Assembly: GCF_900091475.1 (NCBI RefSeq)
Contig: NZ_FMIB01000002.1
Location: 3,596,001-3,660,000, forward strand
Reading direction: 5' to 3'
Length of the DNA: 64,000 nucleotides
Origin: Micromonospora chersina
GTDB lineage: Bacteria; Actinomycetota; Actinomycetes; Mycobacteriales; Micromonosporaceae
The position numbers and the translations under genes were made by a program. Every line of letters begins with the position of its first letter. Position 1 is the first letter of the stretch. The notes below the pieces were generated by a model that did not search any database, was not told the origin of the DNA, and saw nothing but the letters and a program-made list of their open reading frames with translations. Below, piece after piece: positions 8,253-15,801 of this stretch.

Positions 8253-9128
8253 TCAGGCGCCGTCGTCGGCCTTCGCCTCGTCGGCCTCCTTGCCCAACCG
8301 CGCCTCGACGGCCTGCGGCTCGTACATCTCTTCGACGACACGCAGGTAGAGCTCGTTCGGGTTGGGCAGGTTCTTGATCTCGCGGAGCGCCTGCTCCTGA
8401 CCGGCCGACTCCAGCACGAAGGTGCCGTAGTTGAGCGCGCGGCCGGTCGGGGTCTGCTCGTACTTCATGTCGGTGACCCGGACCAGCGGCATCATGGCCA
8501 CCCGGCGGGTGATGATCCCGTTGACCACCATGACCCGCTTGTTGGTGAGGATGAAGCGGTCGTACCACCAGTCGGCGACCCGCCAGGCGACCCAGCCCAT
8601 CACGGCGAACCAGAGCAGCACCGCGACGGTGGTCAGCGCCCCGACGTCACGCCCGGCCAGGAAGCCGGAGAGGTAGCCGAGCACGAAGGTCGCCGCGATG
8701 CCGACGACGATCGGAGTGGAGAGGTGGATCCAGTGCCGCTTCCACTCGCCCCGGTAACGCTCCGTGGGGAAGAGGTAACGCGCGACCAGCGAGCTGGGCT
8801 CGTCCTCCAGCGGCAGGACCCGGCGGGGGGCCATGCCGGAGGCGTCGGCGCGCAGGCCGGCCAGCTCGGCCTCGGAGATCTGGGGATTCTGGTAGCCGGA
8901 CTCGGGGTCGCGGATCCAGGCGCGGCCGGACCGCCCCTCCCCGGCGAACCCCGGCCCGTCGCCGAACGCGGCGTCGTCCGAAAGGGAGGGACCACTGCCG
9001 TAGCCGGAACCCGAGCCGAAGCCCGGGCCGTCGTCGGGGTCGATCCGCGGGATCGGCTCGGTGTCGCGCTCCCGGCGTTCCCGGTCGGGATCGTCGGGGT
9101 CGAAGGGTGGACCGGAGGGGCTTCCCAT
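8253..9128 (-). CDS. PH-domain (YdbT/bPH2) membrane protein
   Basis: 291 residues. An acidic Gly/Pro/Ser-rich disordered N-terminus (~95 residues) precedes two closely spaced membrane helices (about 135-180). These are followed by a bacterial PH domain with the family's sequence DRFILTNKRVMVVNGIITRRVAMMPLVRVTDMKYEQTP (broken here: DRFILTNKR then VTDMKYEQ). PH-domain proteins of this kind are membrane-associated and of unknown role. It lies just downstream of the 52-residue gene on the same strand, with a 6-nt gap. Confidence 0.8.
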   Translation of the reverse strand: MGSPSGPPFDPDDPDRERRERDTEPIPRIDPDDGPGFGSGSGYGSGPSLSDDAAFGDGPGFAGEGRSGRAWIRDPESGYQNPQISEAELAGLRADASGMAPRRVLPLEDEPSSLVARYLFPTERYRGEWKRHWIHLSTPIVVGIAATFVLGYLSGFLAGRDVGALTTVAVLLWFAVMGWVAWRVADWWYDRFILTNKRVMVVNGIITRRVAMMPLVRVTDMKYEQTPTGRALNYGTFVLESAGQEQALREIKNLPNPNELYLRVVEEMYEPQAVEARLGKEADEAKADDGA

Positions 9129-9134
9129 CGGTGG

Positions 9135-9293
9135 CTAGGCGACCAGGTTGGTGAAGAAGTCGCCGAAGCCCTGCGCGATGTCCATGATGCCGCCACCGAG
9201 AGACTTGAACACGTCGGCGGCGGAGTTCGGCCGGTAGGCGATGAAGAAGATCAAGAATGCGAGGCCGGCCCAGGTGAGGACCTTCTTGACCAT
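9135..9293 (-). CDS. 52-residue conserved actinobacterial membrane peptide
   Basis: ATG 9293 to TAG 9135. The peptide starts MVKKVLTWAGLAFLIFFIAY, a short basic lead and one membrane helix, followed by a Gly-rich amphipathic tail ending in DFFTNLVA. AGAGGA lies 9 nt upstream of the ATG, a good ribosome site. The codon pattern is strongly GC3-biased. Similar small proteins beside PH-domain genes are familiar from other actinomycetes, but no function is known. It is short and easily missed. Confidence 0.8.
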   Translation of the reverse strand: MVKKVLTWAGLAFLIFFIAYRPNSAADVFKSLGGGIMDIAQGFGDFFTNLVA

Positions 9294-9411
9294 AGCGGGC
9301 CATCCTCTCGCGCGGAGCCGGGTCCGTTTGTCGCAGCGGCACCCAGAGTATCAGCATGGTGTCGTACAGTGAATATCTGCGTCTGTTCTCCGACTCGCCG
9401 GTGCCGGCCGG

Positions 9412-10110
9412 TCAGGCCCGCCCGTGCAGGTACGGAGATGGTGCGCCGTACACGAGTTCGGGCGGTGTCCACTCGGTGAGGTCGTGCAGCACGACTTCTT
9501 CCGCGAGGAGGTGACCCGCACTCGCCGGCCAGGCTATCGCATGGAGCCACATTCCCCGAGCCTCGCCGGCGTACGCGCTTCGATCCGTCGGCGAATTCAC
9601 AAGCCACAGTGGAGTGGGATGGCCTCCCACCCGGATCTTGGCGTGCGGCACCCGCTCGGGATGACCAGGGCCGGGATCGGAGAGCGCCTCCGCCACCTCG
9701 GGCCCCGGATCGGGGCCGGGGAGGCCCGCGAGGCGGGAACCGAGCCCGACACCCGGCTCCTCGGCGACGAAGAGCAGGTCGGCCGGTCCACCGTCGAGCG
9801 GGGCCGGACCGGCGCAGGCCACCGCGGTGGCGCGCACCCCGGACCGGTCGTCCCCCACCCAGGCCACACCGGTCAGCGTCCACCCGGTCGGCAGCGGCCA
9901 CGGGCACCAGAGCGGCACCCCGGGCTGCCCGGCCGGATCGGTGTCGGCGGCCACCCGCTCCACCACGCTCGCCATGATCTCGGCGCCGATGTGCTCCGGC
10001 ACGTGCAGGGGCGGCACCGGACCGCAGCGCAGGCACCGGTACTCACCGTGCATCAGGTCCGGCTCCCGGACCGGGCCCGCGCACCTCGGACAACTCACCG
10101 CGACACTCAC
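9412..10110 (-). CDS. DUF6758-like zinc-ribbon protein
   Basis: 232 residues. It begins VSVAVSCPRCAGPVREPDLMHGEYRC, with two Cys-x2-Cys pairs (CPRC and CLRC) forming an N-terminal zinc ribbon. A long alpha/beta region with WPLPTGWTLTGVAWVGDD and several Pro/Gly-rich loops follows. The layout matches an actinobacteria-specific family of unknown function (DUF6758, by memory). GTG 10110 starts just before the zinc ribbon; the frame stays open to 10197, but that extension looks non-conserved. Confidence 0.65.
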   Translation of the reverse strand: MSVAVSCPRCAGPVREPDLMHGEYRCLRCGPVPPLHVPEHIGAEIMASVVERVAADTDPAGQPGVPLWCPWPLPTGWTLTGVAWVGDDRSGVRATAVACAGPAPLDGGPADLLFVAEEPGVGLGSRLAGLPGPDPGPEVAEALSDPGPGHPERVPHAKIRVGGHPTPLWLVNSPTDRSAYAGEARGMWLHAIAWPASAGHLLAEEVVLHDLTEWTPPELVYGAPSPYLHGRA

Positions 10111-10230
10111 GTCTTCACCGTCACCCGGGACCGGCGGGGCGTCAAGCCGAGCGGGCGGACGCGCCCCGGGATTTCCGTCCGTCGGCGGAACCGACATCGG
10201 AATTCCCGCGGAGCGGCGAGGTCGGCGCGC

Positions 10231-10854
10231 TCAGTCCGGGGGTGGTCCGGCGTACTCCCGGATCCAGGCGTGCATGGCGATCCCGCTGGCCACGCCCGCG
10301 TTGATCGAGCGGGTGGAGCCGTACTGGGCGATCGAGAAGAGCTGGCCGCACGCGGCCCGCGCGACGTCGGAGAGCCCCGGCCCCTCCTGGCCGAAGAGCA
10401 GCACGCAGCGCCGCGGCAGGGTGCTCGTCTCCAGCGGCTTGGAGCCGGGCAGGTTGTCGATGCCGACCACCGGCAGCCGCTCCCCGGCCGCCCAGGCCAC
10501 GAACTCCTCGATCGTCGGGTGGTGCCGGACGTGCTGGTAGCGGTCGGTCACCATGGCGCCCCGTCGGTTCCACCGCCGCCGCCCCACGATGTGCACCTCG
10601 GCGGCGAGGAAGGCGTTGGCGTTGCGCACGACAGTGCCGATGTTGAAGTCGTGCTGCCAGTTCTCGACGGCCACGTGGAAGTCGTGCCGGCGCCGGTCCA
10701 GGTCGGCCACCACGGCCTCGCGTCGCCAGTAGCGGTAGCGGTCCACCACGTTGCGCCGGTCGCCCTGCGCGAGCAGCTCCGGGTCGTAGCGCGGGTCGTC
10801 CGGCGGGTCCCCGGGCCAGGGCCCCACACCCACGTCGAGCTGGTCGTCGGTCAC
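10231..10854 (-). CDS. SpoU/TrmH-family RNA 2'-O-methyltransferase
   Basis: 207 residues, a compact SPOUT enzyme. The three knot motifs are visible: motif 1 DFNIGTVVRNANAF, motif 2 LLFGQEGPGLS, and motif 3 IAQYGSTRSINAGVASGIAMHAW. Motif 1 Asn-Ile-Gly-x3-Arg carries the catalytic Arg, and motifs 2-3 bind S-adenosylmethionine. The substrate (a tRNA or rRNA ribose) cannot be told from the sequence. GTG 10854 precedes a variable acidic lead. Confidence 0.85.
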   Translation of the reverse strand: MTDDQLDVGVGPWPGDPPDDPRYDPELLAQGDRRNVVDRYRYWRREAVVADLDRRRHDFHVAVENWQHDFNIGTVVRNANAFLAAEVHIVGRRRWNRRGAMVTDRYQHVRHHPTIEEFVAWAAGERLPVVGIDNLPGSKPLETSTLPRRCVLLFGQEGPGLSDVARAACGQLFSIAQYGSTRSINAGVASGIAMHAWIREYAGPPPD

Positions 10855-10979
10855 GGTCTGAAGAGGGTACGGCCCGAAGTGTCGGACCTGCGGGACCGGG
10901 TGTCGGGTGTCCGGCGGCGCGCGGGACAGCCGATCCGGCGGCGGGCCACCTACGCTCCACTCGGAAACGGGGGTGCACC

Positions 10980-11627
10980 GTGCGGACGTGGTGTGGGTGG
11001 AAGGTGACGGCGGCCCTGCTGGCGAGCGTGGTGGCGACGGGCTGCGCGCCGACCGCCGAGCCGGGGGGTGGAGCGACCACGGTCGCCGCCCAGGGCGGGA
11101 GCACCGCCGCCGGGCCGGGCCCGGGACCGTGGCCCAACCCCAGCGCGTCGCCCCTGGAGCGGGTGCTGCGCACCGGCATGCGGATCGGTGACGACGAGCT
11201 GCTGCTCAGCCCCTCCCGCGACCACATCGTCGACACCGCATGGTTCGACACCCGCACCGGCCGCTACCACGAACTCCCTGAGGACGAGAACTTCCGCTCG
11301 GCGCTCGGCGGCGATCGGGCCCTGCCCTTGTTCGAGGTACGCGAACGACCCGACGCGGACGGCCGGCTGATCACGTACGGCTTCGCCTCGACGCGGGTGA
11401 GCCGGGCGACCATCGCCCAGCCGGGCTACCCGACCACCACCCTCGCGCTGGCGCCGTGGGGCGGGGACGACCCCTCGACGCTGTTCTGGGCCGCCCGCCC
11501 GGGCCGGCCACTGACCGCGGAGCTGTCCACCGACCAGCGCGCCGTCTGCACGCTCTACGGCGCGACGGGACAGGTGATCGCCCGGCTGACGCTGGCCGAG
11601 CCACGCTTCGAGCCGAAGGGCGGCTGA
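10980..11627 (+). CDS. putative lipoprotein
   Basis: 215 residues. A signal peptide (RTWCGWKVTAALLASVVATGC) ends in a lipobox (V-A-T-G-C) with the lipidation Cys near residue 22. A disordered Pro/Gly/Ser linker and a globular domain with no motif I recognise follow. GTG 10980 has a GGGGG ribosome site 6 nt upstream. It is monocistronic, convergent with the hypothetical gene at 11663. Function unknown; likely anchored to the outer face of the membrane. Confidence 0.7.
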   Translation: MRTWCGWKVTAALLASVVATGCAPTAEPGGGATTVAAQGGSTAAGPGPGPWPNPSASPLERVLRTGMRIGDDELLLSPSRDHIVDTAWFDTRTGRYHELPEDENFRSALGGDRALPLFEVRERPDADGRLITYGFASTRVSRATIAQPGYPTTTLALAPWGGDDPSTLFWAARPGRPLTAELSTDQRAVCTLYGATGQVIARLTLAEPRFEPKGG

Positions 11628-11662
11628 CCGCCCGGCCCGCGCCCGACGCGTGGCGGCACCGG

Positions 11663-12154
11663 TCAGCGGAGGTCCAGGGCGCCGGCGAGCCGGTCGAGGA
11701 AGCGCCGGTCGGCGGGGCTCGGCGGGGTACCACCGGCCCGGCACACCCGGGCCGCCACCGATTCCACCCACTGCCGGTACGCCGCCGAGTCGGCCGGGTC
11801 GGCGCGGCGCCGGAGCACCCGTACCGTGGCCCGGGCGGCGGCGAGCAGGTCGACCAGGTCGGTGAGGCGCTCGTCCCGCTCGGCGGCGCCGTCGTGGCGG
11901 GCGTAGATCGCGGCGACCACGGCCCGGATCAGGTCGCTGTCGAAGGCCCGGCCGGCCGCGACCGCGTCCAGCCCGGCGAGCCCGGCGGCGACGCCGCGCG
12001 GCGGGCGGCCCGGACCGGGTGAGGCGGCGGCGACGAGGACCCGGCCCGGCAGGTCGGTCAGCAGGTCCCACTCCGCCGCGGAGTAGACGGCGGTGGTCAG
12101 CGGTGCGGCACGGCGGCCGGCAGAGGGCGGCTCTCCGGCGACGGAGCGGCTCAT
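11663..12154 (-). CDS. hypothetical protein, alanine/arginine-rich helices
   Basis: 163 residues, predicted mostly helical (for example LVDLLAAARATVRVLRRRADPADSAAYRQWVESVAARV). No signal peptide, membrane helix or catalytic motif is seen. Its helical C-terminus resembles small actinobacterial proteins of unknown function. Its ATG overlaps the stop of a short leader ORF by 4 nt (ATGA). Confidence 0.6.
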   Translation of the reverse strand: MSRSVAGEPPSAGRRAAPLTTAVYSAAEWDLLTDLPGRVLVAAASPGPGRPPRGVAAGLAGLDAVAAGRAFDSDLIRAVVAAIYARHDGAAERDERLTDLVDLLAAARATVRVLRRRADPADSAAYRQWVESVAARVCRAGGTPPSPADRRFLDRLAGALDLR

Positions 12155-12234
12155 GCCGAAGCTCCACTCCGCTCCGCGGCGCCATGAGCCACCGACGCGC
12201 TGAGCCTGATGATTCGCTCGCTGCGCTCGCTCAT
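12151..12234 (-). CDS. short leader ORF made by an MSERSERII-type repeat
   Basis: ATG 12234 opens a 27-codon ORF starting MSERSERIIRLSASVA. Its TGA (12153-12151) overlaps the ATG of the next gene. The DNA ATGAGCGAGCGCAGCGAGCG is a GAGCG/CAGCG repeat that I recall as common at gene starts in Micromonospora and relatives. Whether the peptide is made, or the repeat only supplies a start codon, cannot be told. No clear ribosome site precedes it. Confidence 0.4.
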   Translation of the reverse strand: MSERSERIIRLSASVAHGAAERSGASA

Positions 12235-12270
12235 CGCGGGACCTCCGGCGTCAGCATATGCCCCGGAACG

Positions 12271-12313
12271 GGAAAAGGGCCCCTTCCCCGCGGATCGGAA
12301 AAGAGGCCCTTCC
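12271..12313. repeat. two copies of a 17-nt AAGGGCCCCTT-like repeat
   Basis: GGAAAAGGGCCCCTTCC (12271-12287) and GGAAAAGAGGCCCTTCC (12297-12313) lie 26 nt apart just downstream of the MaoC gene. Each is an imperfect dyad. Such GGCC-centred repeats are frequent in Micromonospora intergenic DNA (from memory). They could act as a terminator for the MaoC gene. Confidence 0.55.
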
Positions 12314-12328
12314 GGGCGTACGTGAAGG

Positions 12329-12844
12329 TCAGCGCGGCTCGGGGAAGCTGGGCCGCTCGGGGTCGACGCCCTCGGGCAGCGCGGCGGCCGCGTACTCCTT
12401 CTTGGGGACCATGACCTTGCGGCGGAACACGCAGACGAGCGTGCCGTCCTGGTTGTAGCCCCGGGTCTCCACCGCCACCACGCCGCGGTCCGGCTTCGAG
12501 GAGGACTCCCGCTTGTCCAGCACGGTGGTCTCGCCGTAGATGGTGTCGCCGTGGAAGGTCGGGGCGACGTGCCGCAGCGACTCGATCTCCAGGTTCGCGA
12601 TCGCCTTGCCGCTGACGTCCGGCACCGACATGCCGAGCAGCAGCGAGTAGATGTAGTTGCCGACCACCACGTTGCGCTTGAACTGGCTCGCCGACTCGGC
12701 GTAGTGGGCGTCCATGTGCAGCGGGTGGTGGTTCATGGTGAGCAGGCAGAAGAGGTGGTCGTCGTACTCGGTGACCGTCTTGCCGGGCCAGTGCCGGTAG
12801 ACCGCGCCGACCTCGAACTCCTCGTAGTAGCGGCCGAACTGCAT
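12329..12844 (-). CDS. MaoC-family dehydratase, probable mesaconyl-CoA hydratase
   Basis: 171 residues, a single hot-dog fold. The hydratase region YDDHLFCLLTMNHHPLHMDAHYA contains the catalytic Asp/His pair pattern (D-x-N-x-x-H) of MaoC enzymes. SLRHVAPTFHGDTIYGETTVL and RGYNQDGTLVCVFRRKVMVPKK follow. The sequence resembles the mesaconyl-C1-CoA hydratase of the actinobacterial ethylmalonyl-CoA pathway, and a matching acyl-CoA dehydrogenase and HpcH lyase lie 9-12 kb away. AAGGA lies before ATG 12844. A 20-nt dyad (12888-12907) lies 44 nt upstream. Confidence 0.75.
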   Translation of the reverse strand: MQFGRYYEEFEVGAVYRHWPGKTVTEYDDHLFCLLTMNHHPLHMDAHYAESASQFKRNVVVGNYIYSLLLGMSVPDVSGKAIANLEIESLRHVAPTFHGDTIYGETTVLDKRESSSKPDRGVVAVETRGYNQDGTLVCVFRRKVMVPKKEYAAAALPEGVDPERPSFPEPR

Positions 12845-12887
12845 CCTTGTCCCCTTCGACGGGCGGCGATGGAGTTCGGCACAGCAT

Positions 12888-12907
12888 GCCTTACCGCTTG
12901 TTAAGGC
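12888..12907 (-). promoter_or_regulatory. TetR-type operator candidate upstream of MaoC
   Basis: GCCTTACCGCTTGTTAAGGC has 8-nt half-sites GCCTTACC and GTTAAGGC around a 4-nt centre, with one mismatched pair. It lies 44 nt before the MaoC start. It shares the pattern CTnAnCGCTnGnTnAG with the dyad at 22581-22598 before the acyl-CoA dehydrogenase. Confidence 0.45.
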
Positions 12908-13390
12908 GGTGTGCGGGGCGTTGCCGGTGTGGAAAAGTCACACCCGGACCGACCCGGGTGGAGACGCAATGAGCGGCGGGGCCCTCCCCGGCACCCGCCG
13001 CCCACGCTCTGATGCGAGAGATTCTGCCGTACGGCGGTACTGTATCGACAGAGACGGACGTCACATTTATCTTTTCGTAACACTACGGGCAGTGACGGAA
13101 GCTCACTCCACAAGCGATCTCCGGCGGCCGGATCGCCGCTTGTCAGGCGTCAAGTTACCGATTCGTAGCTCGCACGCAGAGTGATCTTCCTGGAAGCGCT
13201 CCCATCACGTCCCGTCACGCAAATGCGTCGTGCACTTGCGTTCCGCAGGGGCGGGGAAACAGACTTCGTTCGATGCGTCGCAGCGTCACCGTGATGCTGC
13301 GCAGCGTTTCGTCGCGCACGTCACGGGAATGCGGAGGCATCCACCCTGGTTCCACGGGACGTAGGCAATCCGCGCTGATCGGAGAGTGCA
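12908..13390. other. divergent spacer before thioredoxin, no gene seen
   Basis: Together with the MaoC leader this makes 546 nt without a convincing gene. GC is visibly lower at 13060-13180 (CACATTTATCTTTTCG near 13070). The frames are Arg-rich, short and lack ribosome sites. The region holds a CebR-like palindrome (13191-13204), the inverted repeat ACGCAA/TTGCGT around 13218-13247, and presumably the thioredoxin promoter. Confidence 0.6.
13191..13204. promoter_or_regulatory. CebR/LacI-type palindrome
   Basis: TGGAAGCGCTCCCA matches the Streptomyces CebR operator TGGGAGCGCTCCCA at 13 of 14 positions. It lies 187 nt before thioredoxin. No sugar-uptake gene is near, so it may be a chance match or a different LacI-family site. 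Confidence 0.35.
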
Positions 13391-13759
13391 ATGGCAACGG
13401 TTGAGCTGACCACGGCCAACTTCGACGAGGTGACCGAACGCGACGGCATCGTCCTGCTCGACTTCTGGGCGGACTGGTGCGGCCCGTGCAAGCGCTTCGC
13501 CCCCGTCTACGAGCGCTCGTCCGACAAGCACCCGGACATCGTGTTCGGCAAGGTCGACACCGAGGCGCAGCAGGAGCTGGGCGCCAAGTTCAACATCAGC
13601 TCGATTCCGACGGTGATGGCGATCCGCGACGGCGTGATCGTCTACGCCCAGCCGGGCGCCCTGCCGGAGTCGGCGCTGGAGAACCTGATTGAGCAGGTCC
13701 AGCAGCTCGACATGGACGACGTCCGCAAGAAGCTGGCCGAGCACGGCCACAAGCACTGA
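13391..13759 (+). CDS. thioredoxin
   Basis: 122 residues, full length. WCGPCK at 29-34 is the redox site, and Ile72-Pro73-Thr74 holds the cis-proline. The fold order (LLDFWADWCGPCKRFAPVYE, then VFGKVDTE, then SIPTVMAIRDG) is canonical. A short extra C-terminal tail ends in HGHKH. It reduces disulfides in the cytosol using a thioredoxin reductase, which is not in the window. GGAGAG precedes ATG 13391. A strong hairpin terminator follows at once. Confidence 0.92.
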   Translation: MATVELTTANFDEVTERDGIVLLDFWADWCGPCKRFAPVYERSSDKHPDIVFGKVDTEAQQELGAKFNISSIPTVMAIRDGVIVYAQPGALPESALENLIEQVQQLDMDDVRKKLAEHGHKH

Positions 13760-13775
13760 GCCGACCGGCTCCGAC

Positions 13776-13814
13776 ACACCGGCCGGGTCCCCACCGCGGG
13801 GACCCGGCCGGTGT
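13776..13814 (+). terminator. 17-bp hairpin after thioredoxin
   Basis: Perfect 17-nt arms (13776-13792 and 13798-13814) surround a 5-nt ACCGC loop, followed by CGTTTC. The stem is very GC-rich. It insulates thioredoxin from the HTTM genes downstream. Confidence 0.85.
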
Positions 13815-13918
13815 CGTTTCGCCTGCCCGGGACGCCCGGAAAGAGCGATACGGGCAGCGAGGAATGGACGACGGACCGACGCCGTCCGGACATGTTTCTC
13901 CCGTATCGTCACGAGCCG

Positions 13919-14359
13919 ATGGAGACCTTGACCACCCGCGGGCGTGCCGTCCGACTGGGCGCCACGCTGCTCGGGCTGGCGCTGCTCCTGCTCGGCACCG
14001 TGCGCGGCACCGACGACGACTTCCCGTTCGGGCCGTTCCGGATGTACTCCACCTCCGACCCGGCGGACGCGCCCGCCCCCGACACCCGGGTCGAGGGCGT
14101 GGACCGGACCGGCGCCGTGGTGCCGCTCGGCCAGGACGCCACGGGCATCCGGCGCGCCGAGATCGAGGGCCAGCAGGACCGCTACGCCGCCGACCCGAGC
14201 CTGCTGCGCCGGGTCGCCGAGGCGTACGCCGAGCGCCACCCCGCCGCCCCCGGCCTGGTCGAGGTCCGCATCGTGGTCCGCTGGTACGACATCCAGGGCG
14301 GCCGCCCGACCGGCCGCTGGACCGATCGCACCGCCGTACGCTGGGAGACCGCCCCGTGA
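13919..14359 (+). CDS. single-helix membrane protein of the HTTM pair
   Basis: 146 residues. A basic start (METLTTRGRAVRLGAT), one membrane helix (about 12-30), then an outer domain with DDFPFGPFRMYSTSDPADAPAP and EVRIVVRWYDIQGGRPTGRWTDRTAVRWE. The FPFGPFRMYS segment recalls small proteins encoded next to HTTM genes. ATG 13919 is preferred because TATCGT lies 9 nt upstream; ATG 13892 is the alternative. Its stop overlaps the HTTM start by 4 nt (GTGA), so the two are translated together. Confidence 0.7.
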   Translation: METLTTRGRAVRLGATLLGLALLLLGTVRGTDDDFPFGPFRMYSTSDPADAPAPDTRVEGVDRTGAVVPLGQDATGIRRAEIEGQQDRYAADPSLLRRVAEAYAERHPAAPGLVEVRIVVRWYDIQGGRPTGRWTDRTAVRWETAP

Positions 14360-15246
14360 CCGGCTGGCTGACCGAGGCGGTCCCGCGCGGCCGGGTGGCC
14401 GCCTTCCGCACCCTGGTCTACCTCTTCGTCGCCGCCGACCTGGTGGTCTTCACCCCCTGGGTCCGCACCCGGGTCGACGTGCCCGGCGACCTCTACCAGC
14501 CCCTGCTGATCGGCCGGCTGCTCCCGCTGCCCACCCCCACGTCGGCCCTGGTCGGCGTGATCTTCTGGGTGCTGTTGGCCGTCTCCCTGCTCGCCGCCAC
14601 CGGCCGGGCGCCCCGGCTGCTCGGCTGGACGGTCTTCGCCCTCTACTTCGAGTGGATGATCGTCGCGATGAGCTACGGCAAGGTCGACCACGACCGGTTC
14701 GGCCTGCTCGTCGCGCTGGCCGTGCTGCCGACCGCCGGGCGGGCCCGGCACGGCGACCCGACCCGCACCCAGGCGGGCGGTTGGGCGCTGCGGGTCACCC
14801 AGATCGCGGTGATCTGCACCTACTTCCTGGCCGCCTGGGCCAAGTTCCGCTTCGGCGGCCTGGACTGGGCCACCGGCTCGGTCCTGGCCCGGGCGATCAT
14901 CCGGCGCGGCACGGACCTGGCCGACGTGATCGCCCAGGTGCCGCACCTGCTGATCGTCGCCCAGTTCGGCATCCTGGCCTTCGAGCTGCTCAGCCCGGTG
15001 GTGTTCCTGCTGCCCGAGCGGTGGCGGCTGGCCACGGTCGGCTTCTTCTACTCGTTCCACCTGGTGACCATCGCGACGATCACCATCTCGTTCGCCCCGC
15101 ACCTGGCGGCCATGACCAGCTTCCTGCCCCTGGAGAAGGTGCGCCCGGTGCTCTGGCTCCGGCGCCCGCTCACCCGCCGCCGCGACCCCGCGGGCGGGGA
15201 GAGCACCCCGGTCGCCGGCCCCGAGCCGGCCGTCGACCCCGCCTGA
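14356..15246 (+). CDS. HTTM-domain (vitamin K carboxylase-like) membrane protein
   Basis: 296 residues with about seven membrane helices. YFEWMIVAMSYGKVDHDRFGLLVALAVLP and KFRFGGLDWATGSVLARAI, with FYSFHLVTIATI near the end, are typical of HTTM proteins, distant homologues of vitamin K-dependent gamma-carboxylase. The reaction in bacteria is unknown. It is coupled to the gene before it and converges on a DUF393 thiol protein, a partner type I recall as common for HTTM genes. Confidence 0.8.
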   Translation: MTGWLTEAVPRGRVAAFRTLVYLFVAADLVVFTPWVRTRVDVPGDLYQPLLIGRLLPLPTPTSALVGVIFWVLLAVSLLAATGRAPRLLGWTVFALYFEWMIVAMSYGKVDHDRFGLLVALAVLPTAGRARHGDPTRTQAGGWALRVTQIAVICTYFLAAWAKFRFGGLDWATGSVLARAIIRRGTDLADVIAQVPHLLIVAQFGILAFELLSPVVFLLPERWRLATVGFFYSFHLVTIATITISFAPHLAAMTSFLPLEKVRPVLWLRRPLTRRRDPAGGESTPVAGPEPAVDPA

Positions 15247-15289
15247 GGCCCCGCCGCCGGCTCACGCGTCCGGCGGACCGGGAGTCCGG

Positions 15290-15709
15290 TCAGGAGGTCG
15301 GGCCGGGCCGGCCGGTGGGGCCGTAGAGGCGCTCCCGGGCCTCCTGCGGCAGGGCGCATGCGGCCGTGCCGCCGGGCAGCCGGTGCCGGTTGCGGGCCAC
15401 CCACCGGTACGCGGGCCAGGCCGCCGCCCGCACCGGCGGGAAGCGCAGCCCGGCGCCGGCGACCCGCCAGGCCGGCCCGCTTTCGCCGAGCAGCCTGGCG
15501 ATGGCGTCGGGACCGGCGGCGCGGGAGCCGTCGGCGCCCACCCACTGCACCGCCTCCTCGCACTCGGCCTCCGTCAGCCCCAGCGCCGCCAGATCGGCGA
15601 ACTGCCAGGGGACCACGCGGGCGCCGGTGGGGATCCGGCGCTCGATGAACTGCGCGCAGCGGGTGCAGAACGCGCAGTCGCCGTCGTAGACGAAGGTCGA
15701 CGTCTCCAT
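15290..15709 (-). CDS. DCC-family thiol-disulfide oxidoreductase (DUF393)
   Basis: 139 residues. YDGDCAFCTRCAQFIERR at the N-terminus contains the DxxCxxC motif (Asp9, Cys12, Cys15) with a further Cys18, the mark of the DUF393/DCC family. FADLAALGLTEAECEEAVQWVGADG and GPDAIARLLGESG follow the family layout. ATG 15709 lies 8 residues before the motif. DCC proteins often accompany HTTM genes; here the two are convergent neighbours. The redox partner is unknown. Confidence 0.85.
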   Translation of the reverse strand: METSTFVYDGDCAFCTRCAQFIERRIPTGARVVPWQFADLAALGLTEAECEEAVQWVGADGSRAAGPDAIARLLGESGPAWRVAGAGLRFPPVRAAAWPAYRWVARNRHRLPGGTAACALPQEARERLYGPTGRPGPTS

Positions 15710-15776
15710 GCCTCCATCCTGCACCCCGGCGGTCCCACTCCGGTGGCCGGTGTCCGGCGGGTCACTTGCGCTTCGT

Positions 15777-15792
15777 TCGTACGCATGTTCGA
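15777..15792. promoter_or_regulatory. SOS (LexA) box
   Basis: TCGTACGCATGTTCGA matches the mycobacterial/actinobacterial SOS box TCGAAC-N4-GTTCGA at 11 of 12 specified positions. It ends 9 nt before ATG 15802 of the radical SAM gene and lies 67 nt before the divergent DUF393 gene. It argues against the upstream TTG (15766) as start of the radical SAM gene. Confidence 0.7.
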
Positions 15793-15801
15793 ATGAAGCA
15801 C

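Noticed and set aside
12909..13184. A 91-residue frame in the spacer before thioredoxin
   Set aside because: It has mixed codon use, no ribosome site and no recognisable motif; it lies in low-GC promoter DNA.
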